From: Apium graveolens
Lineage: Eukaryota; Streptophyta; Magnoliopsida; Apiales; Apiaceae
Reading direction: 5' to 3'
DNA: 64,000 nt
Assembly (NCBI RefSeq): GCF_009905375.1
Contig: NC_133647.1
Span: forward strand, 167,756,275-167,820,274
Shown: positions 33,432 through 44,081 of the stretch, piece after piece
Numbering within the stretch: the stretch's first letter is position 1
How the letters are laid out: each line of letters opens with the position of its first letter
Program-made: the position numbers and the translations under genes
Notes under the pieces: model-generated
The model's database searches: none
What the model was told of the DNA's origin: nothing
The model's input: only the letters and a program-made list of their open reading frames with translations

Positions 33432-36400
33432 CATTGCTGAAGGAGCTCAGGTACTGATGCTGGTCTTTCACCTTCTCCTGATAGATCAAATCATGATGAT
33501 ACAACAGCTCCTACTGAGAATCATCCTTCAACAGCACTAGCTACAATTGATGATCCATTACTAGTTGCTAGTTTGAAAAAGCATCCTGATTTGCTGTTTG
33601 TTCCTCCACTTTCATCACTTCCACTTGAGGAATCACCTTCAGGTATTGCTAACTTCTCATATATTCTCATATTTGTATGATTATAAATAGTCTCTTATTT
33701 GAGGTTACCTCTATTTATATGATAAGCATACAACTCTTCTCAGCCATCTCTTATTTCTTTGCTATGTGTGTTATTGAGCCTTTCTGTGAGACTGTGTGAA
33801 AATATCAGATTTAACAAAAAAAACAAGAGAGAAAAATATTTTGAGTGGCAGTCTCCTGTACTGGAAAAAGGAGATGTAGTTTTGAGACAAAAATCTTATA
33901 AGTTTTTCTTTACTTATACAGTTTCTTCTGTGAGAATAATATTACTCTTAAAAGTAATATATTGTGTGAGAAGTGATGAGATCACTTAAAAAGAACAGAG
34001 AGATTTAGGTGTTATCATGTTTCTGTTTCAGGATCCCATCAGCCACAGGCATCTCTCACAAAGAACCTGGATAAAGGCAAGGCAATTATGCCTGACTCTG
34101 TAAAATCTTCTGATGGCTTGTCCGATTCAGATAATGAAAGTGATGCAGATGATTCTGATATAGCTCAGCTAAAAATGTGATTGATGCATCTAAGAAGTCC
34201 AATATTGGTTCTTCTTCGCACTTTACTGAAAATCCTTCTTATTACAATCCTGATGCTAAATATTTTAGACATACATAATGGGATTATAAATGGAGACTTG
34301 AAAATACTTATATCTCATCTGATGTTGGCTTGCAACATATTCATCTTGCCTATGATGAAATTCAAACCCCTGATCTGAAGTTGCATCTTAAGGCCTCAAC
34401 TATTTCTGTTAAAGGAATTCATTCTGAACTTGATGAAATGAAGAAGTCTCATGTTGGTGTCAAAGAGAAAATTGATGGATTTTTGCTTCACACAACTAAC
34501 TCAGCTGAAATCAAAAGTGTGAAAAATACCATCAAAGATGTTGTTAAATCTCAAGACAGCATGACCTCTAGAATTTCCTCCTTAGAAGACAAGGTTTCTT
34601 CTATAGGTGACAAACTGGATGCTCTGTTTTCTCTTCTTTCAAATACTGATGCCAAAAAGGGGGAGAAGATAGTTGCTACAAAATGTACACCAGATTTTAT
34701 TCAGACAAAGGATAAATATATTGATGATGATGGTGATAAGAATAATCCAGTTACAGATGTTCAAATTGCTTCTACTGCTCAACAACTTCAACATTCCAAG
34801 AAGAATGATCCTTCAGGACAAAGAAAGTCTACTGGTGGTTATAAAACCAAGCACAAGACTACTGCTGGTACTCCTGAGGATGATGATATTACAATCTCAA
34901 ATTTAGCAGATGCTAAAGGGATGTTCTTTCCTTACAGGCATAAGGAAACAGGTGAAGAGATTGTCTTATACTACAAAGACAAGAAGTTTTAGCAAAAGAA
35001 TGCTAGGAGTGCTCTTGGGTATATAACTGAAGAATTTCCTGATCTAACACCTGAAGAAGCAGTTATGCAATAAAAGGAGCTTTTGGCTCAAATTGAAGCT
35101 GAAGCTAACACTTCTAAAGGAAGAGGAAAAAGAGGTGGTAGATCTGCAAGAGCAAGAGGAAGAGGATGAGGTGGAAGAACTTCTGAATCAATTCAAGTGA
35201 CTGCATTTAACTCTACTTTTCTGAATTTTCTATCCAGAGAAGGTTATGTTCATGTACAAGGAAATGAAGAAGGTAAAGAAGTTCAGAAGCCAGAAGAGTT
35301 GATTTTACCAAGGAAGAAAAGATCAGCCACTGACATTGATCAAACTGATACAGTAAATCAGAATATAACTCCTGATGCACACACAAATCATGAGATAAAA
35401 GCAGATCCTGATGCTGTGAACCTGATAACTGATTTTAACTTTGATGAAAAAGTGATCAAAGCATTAAATGAGTCAGCTCCTTCTTTAGTAATCACTCCAC
35501 ATATTTCAGAGGCTGATGAAAGAGAAAAGATTGATAGAAGGAAAGCTGATCAAGCATGTAAAGAATATTTGCAGAGATTTTTAAAATCAAAGGGGGAGCT
35601 ATAGCATAAAACAAAAGGGAAGACTGATGGTTTGTCTTCAAACTATGCTCCTCTCGGCAAGAAGAATAGAAAATGGAAAGACATCCATGTATTCAATTAT
35701 TCTAAAGGGTTCAAGCATGTTGAATTTGTGTCAGCTGGGTTAAGAGATTCTATCTCAGAACAGGAAGATGTTGATAAGTCCATTAAGAAGCCTTCTTGGG
35801 TGGTATACAATAAAAAATGAAACTTATCAAATCTCGAACCAGAGGAGGCATTGGTCATTCCAATATAGAGATTTTAGAATCTGACCTGCTGGATACAAAT
35901 ACTCTAACAGAAAATCTTGGTGAAAGAATTTCTCCTTCACATCTTGAGAAAGTTGAAGCTGTGAAGATTGTTCATAGAAAGATAAATGATAATGATGTCA
36001 GAGAAGAGATTCTATACTTTTTCAGGGATGGTAAAGTAAAAAGCTTTACATTGCAGCAACTCTTAATGAAGACTGTGACAGAATTAAAATACATTCACTA
36101 TCTTCTTAGAGTTGAGAACAAAGTCACCAGAATCTGGTCTTCTATGATACTTGAAGTGTTCAGAAGAAGAGTCATGACAAAAGATGATAAATACAATGGT
36201 GATTATGTTCTTGAGTACAGAACTTATACTGGTCAAGAAATGCAGATGAAAAGGGGAGCTGCAGTGCTATAAGTTTTTCTCAACAGTGCTCAGTTATCCT
36301 TCAGTCCTGATCATGAAGATGTCAGTTTAAGCTACATGTTGATTGGTGATCTTGAGATAAGCAAAAGCTCAATTTCTAAGTTAAGAAAAGCTATCTATCA

Positions 36401-36530
36401 GGTTGGAGAAGACACTGAAGAGAAGAGAGAGTTGAAGAAAAAGCTTGTTAAAGTCCTATGAGACAAGGAGGAAGAAAGATTGAAGAACTTTCTTGGAACA
36501 ATTGTCAGTTATCTGAAGATACTGAAGTAA
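33432..36530 (+). pseudogene. Copia-C ORF-X, 3' part (after Gypsy-F insertion)
   Basis: Continuation of the accessory protein. Exon-like coding runs to 33642 (FVPPLSSLPLEESPS), then a GT-AG intron-like gap (33643-34031), then GSHQPQASLTKNLDKGKA. The frame 34330-34992 holds a coiled coil (SRISSLEDKVSSIGDKLDAL) and LLSNTDAKKGEKIVATKC, matching LLPADAKKGEKVIKSKC in Copia-G. A Gly/Arg-rich stretch (GRGKRGGRSARARGRG, about 35113-35170) resembles an RGG box. Further pieces: 35197-35604 (Asp/Glu rich), 35632-35820, and 35817-36272, followed by a tail matching G (SKLRKAIYQVGEDTEEK) to TAA 36528-36530. Stops occur at about 34992, 35074, 35170, 35604, 36272 and 36462. Function unknown. The features suggest a nucleic-acid-binding, self-associating protein rather than a membrane envelope. 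Confidence 0.75.
33643..34031 (+). other. Candidate spliceosomal intron in Copia-C ORF-X (389 bp)
   Basis: Donor CAG|GTATTG and acceptor TTTCTGTTTCAG|GA. The 389 bp between are AT-rich and closed by stops in the coding frame. Both sides are coding, and joining them keeps the frame in phase 1 (TCA G + GA TCC, giving Ser-Gly-Ser). The acceptor has a good polypyrimidine stretch. The 76-aa frame at 33759-33989 inside it is not considered a gene. Confidence 0.65.
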
Positions 36531-36610
36531 GCTTTACTTCTTGTACATTTTGTAGATTGGTTTTGGCATCATTGAGAATATAATTTATGCTTCATTGCAT
36601 TAAGTATAAA

Positions 36611-36621
36611 TTGGGGGAGAT
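36611..36621 (+). other. Polypurine tract of Copia-C
   Basis: TTGGGGGAGAT directly before the 3' LTR. Copia-G has the same tract, and Copia-D a variant. The preceding 80 bp (36531-36610) is noncoding. Confidence 0.9.
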
Positions 36622-37044
36622 TGTTACATATTGAATTCTCAATAATCAGAAGAAGCTCAGGATCTGGCTGCTCGGATGTCATCAGGATCTGATGTACCGT
36701 CAGGATTTGGCATGTCATCGGTATTTGAATGTCATCAGTATTTGAAGACAGTCAGCATTAGAGGATTTTTTATGTTCCTTAAAATGTGGAGCGGATATTT
36801 GTTACGTCTGAGTTATAGGACTTTATCTGTTTATTTTAAGATATGTATCAGTTTCAGTTAGTTTTTAATAATGCATATCTTAGATTAATTTGTTGTAGCT
36901 GTGTAGTATATAAACACAGTTTAGGTCATCACTTTGTGCAACACACTCGAGGATCATTCGACCTAGCAGCTCTCAAGAACATCAGTATTTCTTGAGAGGA
37001 TTTTGTAACAGTTTTTATCAGAAATATAAAAAGCTGTTATATTT
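36622..37044 (+). repeat. 3' LTR of Copia-C, interrupted by Copia-D
   Basis: Matches the first 423 bp of the 5' LTR (about 94.3% identity) and stops abruptly where Copia-D starts (TGTTAG at 37045). The missing end should lie right of Copia-D, beyond the window. Confidence 0.93.
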
Positions 37045-38245
37045 TGTTAGTCCCAAAGTATCGTAGAAGGGGGGGTTGAATACGATACCTACAATCTTTT
37101 TTATTTATTTCAAGTTCTTCGTTAATAGTACGGAATCAAAATAACACAAAACAATTTGAGGAATATATTGTTTTATTAATATAAACCTTGAAGTTGCTAT
37201 AATCTAATCAAAGTATTGATTAGCTACAATAAATTCAGCAGCATAACTGTATATTTACAAGAGTAATAAATGTGAAACTTTGATGGAGCTCTCGTAAGCT
37301 TTCTGTGTTTGCTGAAGAAGATAACTAACTGAATGAGAATTCATTCAATTTGTTTTGTAGTCTTTCAAAATTTAATGGACAGGTGGCCAATTCTTGTCCA
37401 CTCATTTCATTAAATTTGCTGCGCTTCAAATCAGTGAATAACACATCTATGGTGACAGCTCTGTGGCGATAGCATTCCCTGTGCCTTCTCTGTGGCGACA
37501 GAGTTTCCTTGAGCATTTCTCTGTGGTGACAGCTCTGTTGTGACAAGCTCTATCGCGATAGTTGTCTTGAGCATTTCTCTGTGGTGACAGCTCTGTGGCG
37601 ACAAGCTCTATGATGAAAGTTGCCTTGAGGATTTCTCTGTGGTGACAGCTCTGTGGCGACAAGCTCTATGGCGACAGTTGTCTTGAACATTGCTCTGATA
37701 ACACCTCTGTGGCGACAAGTACTCCTGTGGTGACTAGTATAGAGAGAGCTGTCATGACTTAGAGTATTTAGCTCTTTATCAAACCATTCTTCAATGTATC
37801 AATCATTTTTCTTCTATAATTGAATCAAAATACTTTCTTGAATACTGATATTTGGTGCACTGGTCTGGTTCACAAACAGCTAGCATTGTAAGGATCCTAA
37901 TTCAATTTGTCTTGTGTTTTTTTTTTGAGTTGATAAAGACTAATGTTTATCCATTGCTTCTTTCACTGAACCCTTGATATGTAACACTTGAAATCAATAC
38001 ATGGAACTGATGCTTAAAGTCCCTTGATGTCTTGTTCTTCATGGCTGCTTGAACATGACAATGAACTTCTTCCCATGATCTGTTGGAGGACTTAATGAAT
38101 TAATCACATCATTTGGTTCATTGTGTTTATCCTGTTTTCATCTGTAGGGTTCCCGTGCTTCATAGTTTAATATTGTTTATCTGTTTTTGTTTTCATGTTG
38201 AGTTATAAATCCTCGATTACATGTTACATTATATTATGCTTTACA
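37045..38245 (-). repeat. 3' LTR of Copia-D (about 1201 bp)
   Basis: Starts TGTTAGTCCCAAAG and ends next to the polypurine tract with TTTACA. It matches 63008-64000 over the visible part with several percent divergence. It contains the 58-bp tandem repeat array at 37441-37745. Confidence 0.9.
37441..37745. repeat. 58-bp tandem repeat (CTCTGTGGCGACA motif) in Copia-D 3' LTR
   Basis: Units starting at the CCTTGAGCATTTCTCTGTGG block recur exactly every 58 bp at 37505, 37563, 37621 and 37679 (last partial). Each unit contains three variants of a 13-mer, CTCTGTGGCGACA or CTCTATGGCGACA. Further 13-mers lie on both sides. ORFs read through it are by-products of the repeat. Confidence 0.93.
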
Positions 38246-38258
38246 ATCTCCCCCTATT
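38246..38258 (-). other. Polypurine tract of Copia-D
   Basis: Minus-strand AATAGGGGGAGAT beside the 3' LTR. Positions 38259-38432 are short noncoding sequence after ORF-X. Confidence 0.85.
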
Positions 38259-38432
38259 TGATTGTTAGAGTTCGAAAAGCAAATCCCTAAGGATAAACTC
38301 AACTGATAATAAGAAAAGATACGAACTATAAAATAGATAAAGATATTAAATACATTCTGGATTATATATTCATTTCCAGATTTCTTAAGATACAAATTAC
38401 AAAGAAGTGTTCCTCTAGCCTGAACATATACT

Positions 38433-41400
38433 TTATGTCTTCTTTGTCTTTGTCCTCTTCTGCTTCCTGCTTTCTTCTCCTTCTTGAGGCTGATCGGATT
38501 TTCTCTTAGAGGCTTTCTTCTTAAGAACTGAAGGTTTTGGAGGAGACTCTTTCAGCTCATTCAATCTAGCTTGCACACAATCACGAGCTTCTATCTCAAG
38601 TGCATTGACTGGAGGTGGATTATTCAGTTCATGAAGCATTATCTCAATATATTTGACTTTGGTGCATTTAGGAACAAGATCAAACTATATAGATGATTTT
38701 CTGGACATTACGAAGACTGTTATCCTTTTAGGATGTCCTCATACTGTCTTCGTGTCATTGATTGACTCTTCTTCCAATACCTCATCAAGTATCCTTATGA
38801 TTGGGATCAATGCAATTTTATCCTCCTTACATGTGGAGAGCTTGACGTCCATTAAGGCTTGATAAATTGCTTCTGATGAGCTTGCTCTGAAATCATTGAT
38901 CTTGATCTTTGCTTGATTAATCTGAAAGACTAGTTCCCCTTCACTGTTAGTGCTGATGATAGGTTTACTATCTTGTAGAAGATTCATTTCTGGTTCTCCA
39001 CTGATTAGAAATATCTCATGATAATCTCTTCCAACTTTCCTCATGTCCTTCTCTGTATCTCTGATCATTTTGTCATTAAGTCTGTAAGCATATAGAACTT
39101 CAGCAGCTTTAAGGTCTGCTTCTGATCTTTTGACTCCTGGTGCCTCCAGTTTTGCTCTTTTACTCCTGAGTTGACTTTCAAGAAAAGTGAGTTATAGATA
39201 TCGAATGGATCTCAAATTTTGGTCAAATATAGTGATGTTTTGCAACTGCCATCTACAACTACTTTGATCACGAATGGATACAAAAAGACCTGAGGAGATA
39301 CATTCATCATCATTCTCCAGAGTTTGTCTCTGAAATATTCGTTCTCATTCGATTTCAACCATAGGATGTTTGAGGCTAGGACAAACAGTTCAATAATGTT
39401 CAACTTCTTTAGCACACTGGTAGACACTTTCATCTGTAGACCATCTATGTGATTGATAGTGATCTTCCATCCATTTTTCAGAATGTTCACAGTAGTTCCA
39501 CTGATTGTTTTGATGAACTGGTCATAGAACTCATGGATATTCTCATACTCCTTTCTGTAATGTTCCACAGTTCTCAGCAGATTACAGTTAACAGGGTCTG
39601 AATAGTGATATATTTCTGGTTTATCCATCTTCTTCTTTATATCTTCCCATTTACTTCCTTTCCTGTAAGCTCAAAGATATGCTTCTCTCCCTTCTATGTT
39701 CCTCCTTCTTTAAATAGCTCTTTGAATTCTTGCTTTTGATCTTTCCATTTATTCTTGAATCTCTATATAAGAGCGATTTATTTTTTATGGAAGTCCATAG
39801 AACAAACATTCATCTGAGAAAGAATCTTCATCTTCAAATCCTTCATCCTCAGATATGATCTTTCTTTCTTCCAAAGCCACTTCCTCGAAACTTGGCTCAC
39901 ACCCCATCGGAACATCACTTTCATCCATTTCACCTTCTTTTAGTTCATCTTCAGAGAATAAGGGTTTTGGAGCATATATCTGAGACATCAGATTTCTCTG
40001 AGTTGTGATGGTTTGGCTCAGATGTCCTAACTGCTCCCCCTGAGATGTTGCACTCTCTTTAGAAAATCTTTCCTTGAGGAGCACCCTTTCATCAATTCTC
40101 TCTTCTAGTTCTTCCTCCATCTCATCTCCAAATTCATCATAAGTACCGGCAGTATGAAAGGCATCTTGAAGTAGGTTAACAACAACATCTACTTTTTTTT
40201 GTTCTACTACCTTTTTTCCCCCTCAGTTGGGTTATCCTTCAGAGCTGGTGTTGATTGAGCATGTAAGGTTGAAACAGGGATCTAAAGAGAAACAGGCATT
40301 TGCTTACTGACTGAGGTCATTGGCCCAGTACAGGCAAGAGCTGCTTCAGATGAGACATGGAGCGACGCTTGCTTGCTAACTGAGATCTTTGGCTCAGTGT
40401 TGGAAATTGCATTTCCTTTTCCTGTATGAGAGAGAGATCGCTCAACGAATTCCCATAAACTAGCGAATGCTGCTTGTTGATGTTCAAGTTGATCGGAAAG
40501 ATTGGCGATCTGATGATCCCTGAGAGATAGTTTTGTCTGAAAAAGTTGATCTTTAAGGGCCAGCTATTCTTTGAGATAGCTGTCTTTGAATGCAAGCTGC
40601 TCTTCAAGATAGGATTTAGTGACATAGTTTGAAAGATCTATAGGTGTAGTTTGGATGGTAGGTGTCTCACAGGCTTCTCGCAGTGTATCGCTCAGCATTC
40701 TATCACTCGGTTTAGGGTCATGTATGTCACTCGTTCTCACGTGTTCACTCCACTCAGAGCTCCAAGTTCCAAGTGTACCTGCAGAAGACACTGGAGCCAT
40801 CCTTAAGGAGGTCAGCAATGGTGCAATGGGAGTTTGCAATTCCCGATCCTTGTCTGAGACAAGTTGCCTGTCATCAAGAGATGACTCATCCAGAGTTAGA
40901 ATCTCTGGGAGGAGCACTGGGGCCGTCATATTTGGCATCTGATCCCCAGCTTCCCCTTGTATCTGTGAAAATACATTCCCCTTAGGCTCACTAGTTAAAT
41001 CTAGTTCATCGCCAATGGTTGCCAATCTGCGCCTATGTCGGATCCATTATCCGCAGATGCATCCAAGTTTATTATTCCTGGGGAGGTAAGTGTTGTGCTA
41101 GGTTTGACAGCGGTTACAGCACTCTCTCCAAACACCTGTGAAGGCAGTTGATCCATTGAAGGACCCTTAATAGGATATTCCAACCGTAAAATGGTTGTAT
41201 GCCCTGTTTCCGTCAATACTTCCTCACCAAATAGAACTCTTCTAATCAACTTATTTAATGCTTCAAGAGCTTGGATATTGGATAGTGTGTTTGACTCATT
41301 ACAGATGTCGTGGCCGACGGGCGAATTTCAATAGATCTACCTTTTTGAGAAGATAGATCTAGTAATTGTTTAGTTGCCTTTTTAACCAGAGAATCCTTTT

Positions 41401-42755
41401 GAGAAGATACCTTGAGGTTTACAGTTGTCTCAGGAAATTCACTTCTTTGCTTCAAAGGAGACAAAGTTGTGGGTTCTCTCAAAGTACCTTCCTTATTTGC
41501 TGCATCTAGTGCAGTTTCTCCCTCTATATGCATGGGGTCCTTATACTCCAGGATTTGAGCTAGGAGAGTTGAAGGTGTTTGATTGGGCTCTAGAGGGTGG
41601 TTATGAACTTGTGGTATGCCAAATTCACTCCCTCTCCTATCTACTTCTTCAATAAGTAGCTGTGTGTGATGTGGGTCAAGATGTAATTGATCTATACTAA
41701 TGAAATCAGAGCATGCTTCAAAAGTATTACTCATAGTAGAAGTACCCATACCTGAGAAAGCTAGTCTGTAGACAGATGTATTAGAGTGAGTGGACTCAGC
41801 AGCTTGAGGAGGTGGACTAGTAGCTTCAGGTTGAGGTTGTGGAGAATCTTCAGGTTCAGCTTCTTGTCCTTGTTCAACTTCAGCCTCTGCTTGATCACCA
41901 TGCTCAGGATTAGGTTGATCTGCTTCTGCATTCATATTTTCTTCAGGTTCATGATCAATATTTTCCTGTGGTTCATCTTCAGCTTCTTCTTCTTCTTCAT
42001 ATTGAGCATTAATAGTGGCAAAGACATTTATCATGTGGTCTGTTAGGAAAGCAATATTTGTATTTGAATAGTTCCCTTTCTTGTGCAATTTAGTCACTAA
42101 CAGTTGAGACAAAATAGGAGGATCTTCCAAGTTATCATTGTGAGTTGATGCCTTTTATGCTTCTGACAGTTTTCCATTGAGCACAATTTGAAGAAACCTT
42201 GCGTATAAGATAAACTTTTGACGTTGAGATTGGTTCTCCAAAATGTGCTTCATGAATAGCCGCCCAAAGTTGATACGAAGATTATTTGCGATAGCAACCC
42301 CAACAACTTGATTGAAAAAGCAATATATTGAAGAACATATTACATTCCTTTGGAAGATGACTTTTGTTGAAGTGCCTTGGAATGTCATCATTTGCTGTCA
42401 ATGTGCTCCCTATTGCTTTGAAGAAATTGAGTAATTCCCAGTCTTCTGGAGTGTCATCAAAATTATTGCGAGGTAGCTGAAGATGTTCATTTAAATCGTC
42501 CTCTATGATTCTGATTGAATCATCACCAATTACAAAGGAAAAGGCCAATTGTTCATCATCAGAAGAATTTGTAGTTGTTGTATGCACATGCCTGAGAAGC
42601 TCAACATTCAATTTCACATTAGTAGATAATGCGAAGCGCACAATGGAATGTTCATTTAGAAAACGGATCCATGTCTCGAAATGTGCCATTTTACCTGGAT
42701 CACATTCAATAATGGAAACAAAATTTGTTTTTGGAATCTGAATATTATTCGCCAT
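38433..42755 (-). pseudogene. Copia-D ORF-X: large accessory protein, broken
   Basis: Sense-strand ORF downstream of pol. It starts at ATG 42753-42755 (MANNIQIPKTNFVSI). The N-terminal domain (42282-42755 and, after a shift, 42155-42391) matches ORF-X of C and G in pattern: FSFVIGDDSIRII, LNEHLQLP, FFKAIGSTL, LPKECNMFFN, VGVAIANNLRINFGRLF, ILYARFLQIV. Then come an acidic Gln/Pro-rich part (41255-42130), pieces at 41001-41249, 40564-41025, 40317-40625, 39785-40120, 39212-39628 and 38739-39068, and a very basic C-terminus at 38433-38639 (KKKASKRKSDQ ... RKQKRTKTKKT) like a bipartite nuclear signal. Many frameshifts and stops separate the pieces. No membrane segment seen. Function unknown. Confidence 0.7.
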
Positions 42756-43184
42756 TTAAATGAAATTAGAATAAAATTTGGATTTAAAACAAATAAATGT
42801 GCCCTTCGTATTATGAGATAAAATAAATTGACCACTCTTAAGACACACCTTTTAAAAGATTAACCAAACAAGGCCTTAAATAGAAATTAAGTTAATAATC
42901 AAATCAATTAGTTAACTAGCCAAACAAAACCTTAAACACACAAAATCAAGTGCAAATCGATTTCAACAAATAACCAGTGGAATTTTTTGAAACCGGTCTT
43001 AAAATGATCCTTATGTAATGGTCTTTCAGAATCTATAAAAAAATAAAATTTTGGTAGAGTTTTGTTACTAATTTGATCAAAGCAAAATCCCTATTCTCCT
43101 GCGATTTGTGTTGCTGTGTGTATATGAATGAAAAAAGAGTGAAGTGTATCTATATGTGCAACACAAATAACAAAAATGCACCAA

Positions 43185-43500
43185 GTGCTGTGTGGCGACA
43201 ACTCTCTGTGGCGACAACGAAGCACAGTGGTGTCTCTGTGGCAACCATAGAGAAGTGTTTGTTGCTGGAATTACTTATGTGGCAACACAGAGGGAGTACA
43301 CAGACAAAATCTAAGTACTCTGTGGCGACACAAGAGATTATACTAAGAAATATTCTAAGTATAAACTCTCTATGGTGACACAGTCTGTGGCGACACAGGA
43401 GATTATACTTAGAAATATTCTAAGTATAAACTCTCTGTGGCGACAGTCTGTGGCGACACAGAGGAATTTTACTTAGAAAGTTTTCTAAGTTTTTCTCTCT
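43185..43500. repeat. Internal CTCTGTGGCGACA repeats and duplicated hairpin of Copia-D
   Basis: The 13-mer that builds the LTR minisatellite recurs here outside the LTR. From about 43318 a block of roughly 65 bp is duplicated. In its second copy, 43404-43428 is a perfect hairpin (11-bp arms TATACTTAGAA/TTCTAAGTATA, loop ATA); in the first copy one arm is one base short. A third decayed hairpin follows near 43460-43485. Confidence 0.85.
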
Positions 43501-43775
43501 TGCGACCCAGCCTGAAATCTATTTTAAATATTCTTTCCTTTCCCATTTTTTAAAAAAAACATATATATAATGAAAAGAATGTTTAAAACAAATAACAAAT
43601 CATAATTATATTTCACTATTTTTACAAATATTATCATTTTATTGATAACACTATAATTTTTTGTGAAAAATAATTATGCTGCAATATTTTTAATATTAAT
43701 TTCAATAAACTATTAATTATTTAAAGTCCACTGAAATTAAATTAAATAGCTTTATCATTATGAATGTGCTCAAAC

Positions 43776-43797
43776 ATATATATATATATATATATAA
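43776..43797. repeat. (AT)n microsatellite
   Basis: Eleven AT units inside the Copia-D spacer. Confidence 0.9.
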
Positions 43798-43928
43798 ATT
43801 GTATGCAAGCACATAAATGATTGAATTACGAGAAATAATTAATGGCATACAAATAAATTTTTTAAGATATTGAAATTAACCAACAGGTTAATTTAACCAG
43901 GATAAATTGCAGTTATTGACTTCTAAAA

Positions 43929-44081
43929 TTAATTAGAAATATTTAACATCCCAAGTTCACTAACCAACTTAGAGAAAGTGTTTTCATCAAGTGGTTTGGT
44001 GAAGATGTCTGCAATTTGATCCTATGTGGGTACAAAGTGTAACTCCACAGTGCCATTTGTGACATTCTCTATGATAAAGTG
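43929..44081 (-). pseudogene. pol: Copia-D pol tail (RNase H C-terminus), separated by Copia-G
   Basis: C-terminal piece of the copia polyprotein: GTVELHFVPT, then QIADIFTKPL-like text and a KLVSELGMLNISN end with TAA at 43929-43931. It continues the frame of 57212 onward, where the upstream half reads HSRTKHIDIRYHF. The two are parted by Copia-G plus its 5-bp duplication. One stop interrupts it (about 44019). Confidence 0.88.
44077..44081. repeat. Target-site duplication of Copia-G (left copy)
   Basis: AAGTG. The right copy is 57212-57216. Both lie within Copia-D RNase H coding sequence. Confidence 0.93.

Larger units (their letters stand above)
11558..37044 (+). mobile_element. Copia-C: long copia element with post-pol accessory genes, split by Gypsy-F
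   Basis: Order: 5' LTR (11558-12052), PBS, gag, pol, sORF, ORF-X, PPT, 3' LTR (36622-37044 visible). Gypsy-F occupies 20755-33426 inside ORF-X. Copia-D begins at 37045 inside the 3' LTR, so the last roughly 70 bp of that LTR are off-window. Without the insert, the visible element is about 12.8 kb, of which about 6.2 kb lies downstream of pol. LTR divergence over 423 bp is about 24 substitutions (5.7%), older than its two inserts. The 5-bp sequence before the left LTR is AAGAT (11553-11557); the partner duplication is not visible. Confidence 0.92.
42756..43928 (-). other. Copia-D spacer between pol and ORF-X
   Basis: About 1.17 kb with no gene and, unlike C and G, no sORF that I can find. It contains CTCTGTGGCGACA words and a 25-bp hairpin duplication (43185-43500), very AT-rich sequence, and an (AT)11 microsatellite at 43776-43797. 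The 101-aa plus-strand frame at 43073-43378 overlaps the repeat and is rejected. Confidence 0.75.

Noticed and set aside
33759..33989. 76-aa ORF between ORF-X exon-like segments
   Set aside because: Falls inside the candidate intron, AT-rich, no similarity to Copia-G ORF-X.
37447..37662. Repetitive minus-strand ORFs in the Copia-D LTR (also 63480-63668)
   Set aside because: They are translations of the 58-bp tandem repeat. Period and codon pattern follow the DNA repeat, not protein selection.
37441..37745. CRISPR-like regular repeats
   Set aside because: Units are contiguous 58-bp tandem repeats with internal 13-mers, not conserved repeats with unique spacers, and this is plant DNA.
38433..42755. 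Copia-D ORF-X as a classical envelope (membrane fusion) protein
   Set aside because: No signal peptide, hydrophobic anchor or cysteine pattern visible. The sequence is acidic/Gln/Pro-rich with a basic tail.
43073..43378. 101-aa plus-strand ORF with Cys-rich N-terminus
   Set aside because: Antisense to Copia-D and overlapping the CTCTGTGGCGACA repeats and hairpins. No counterpart elsewhere.
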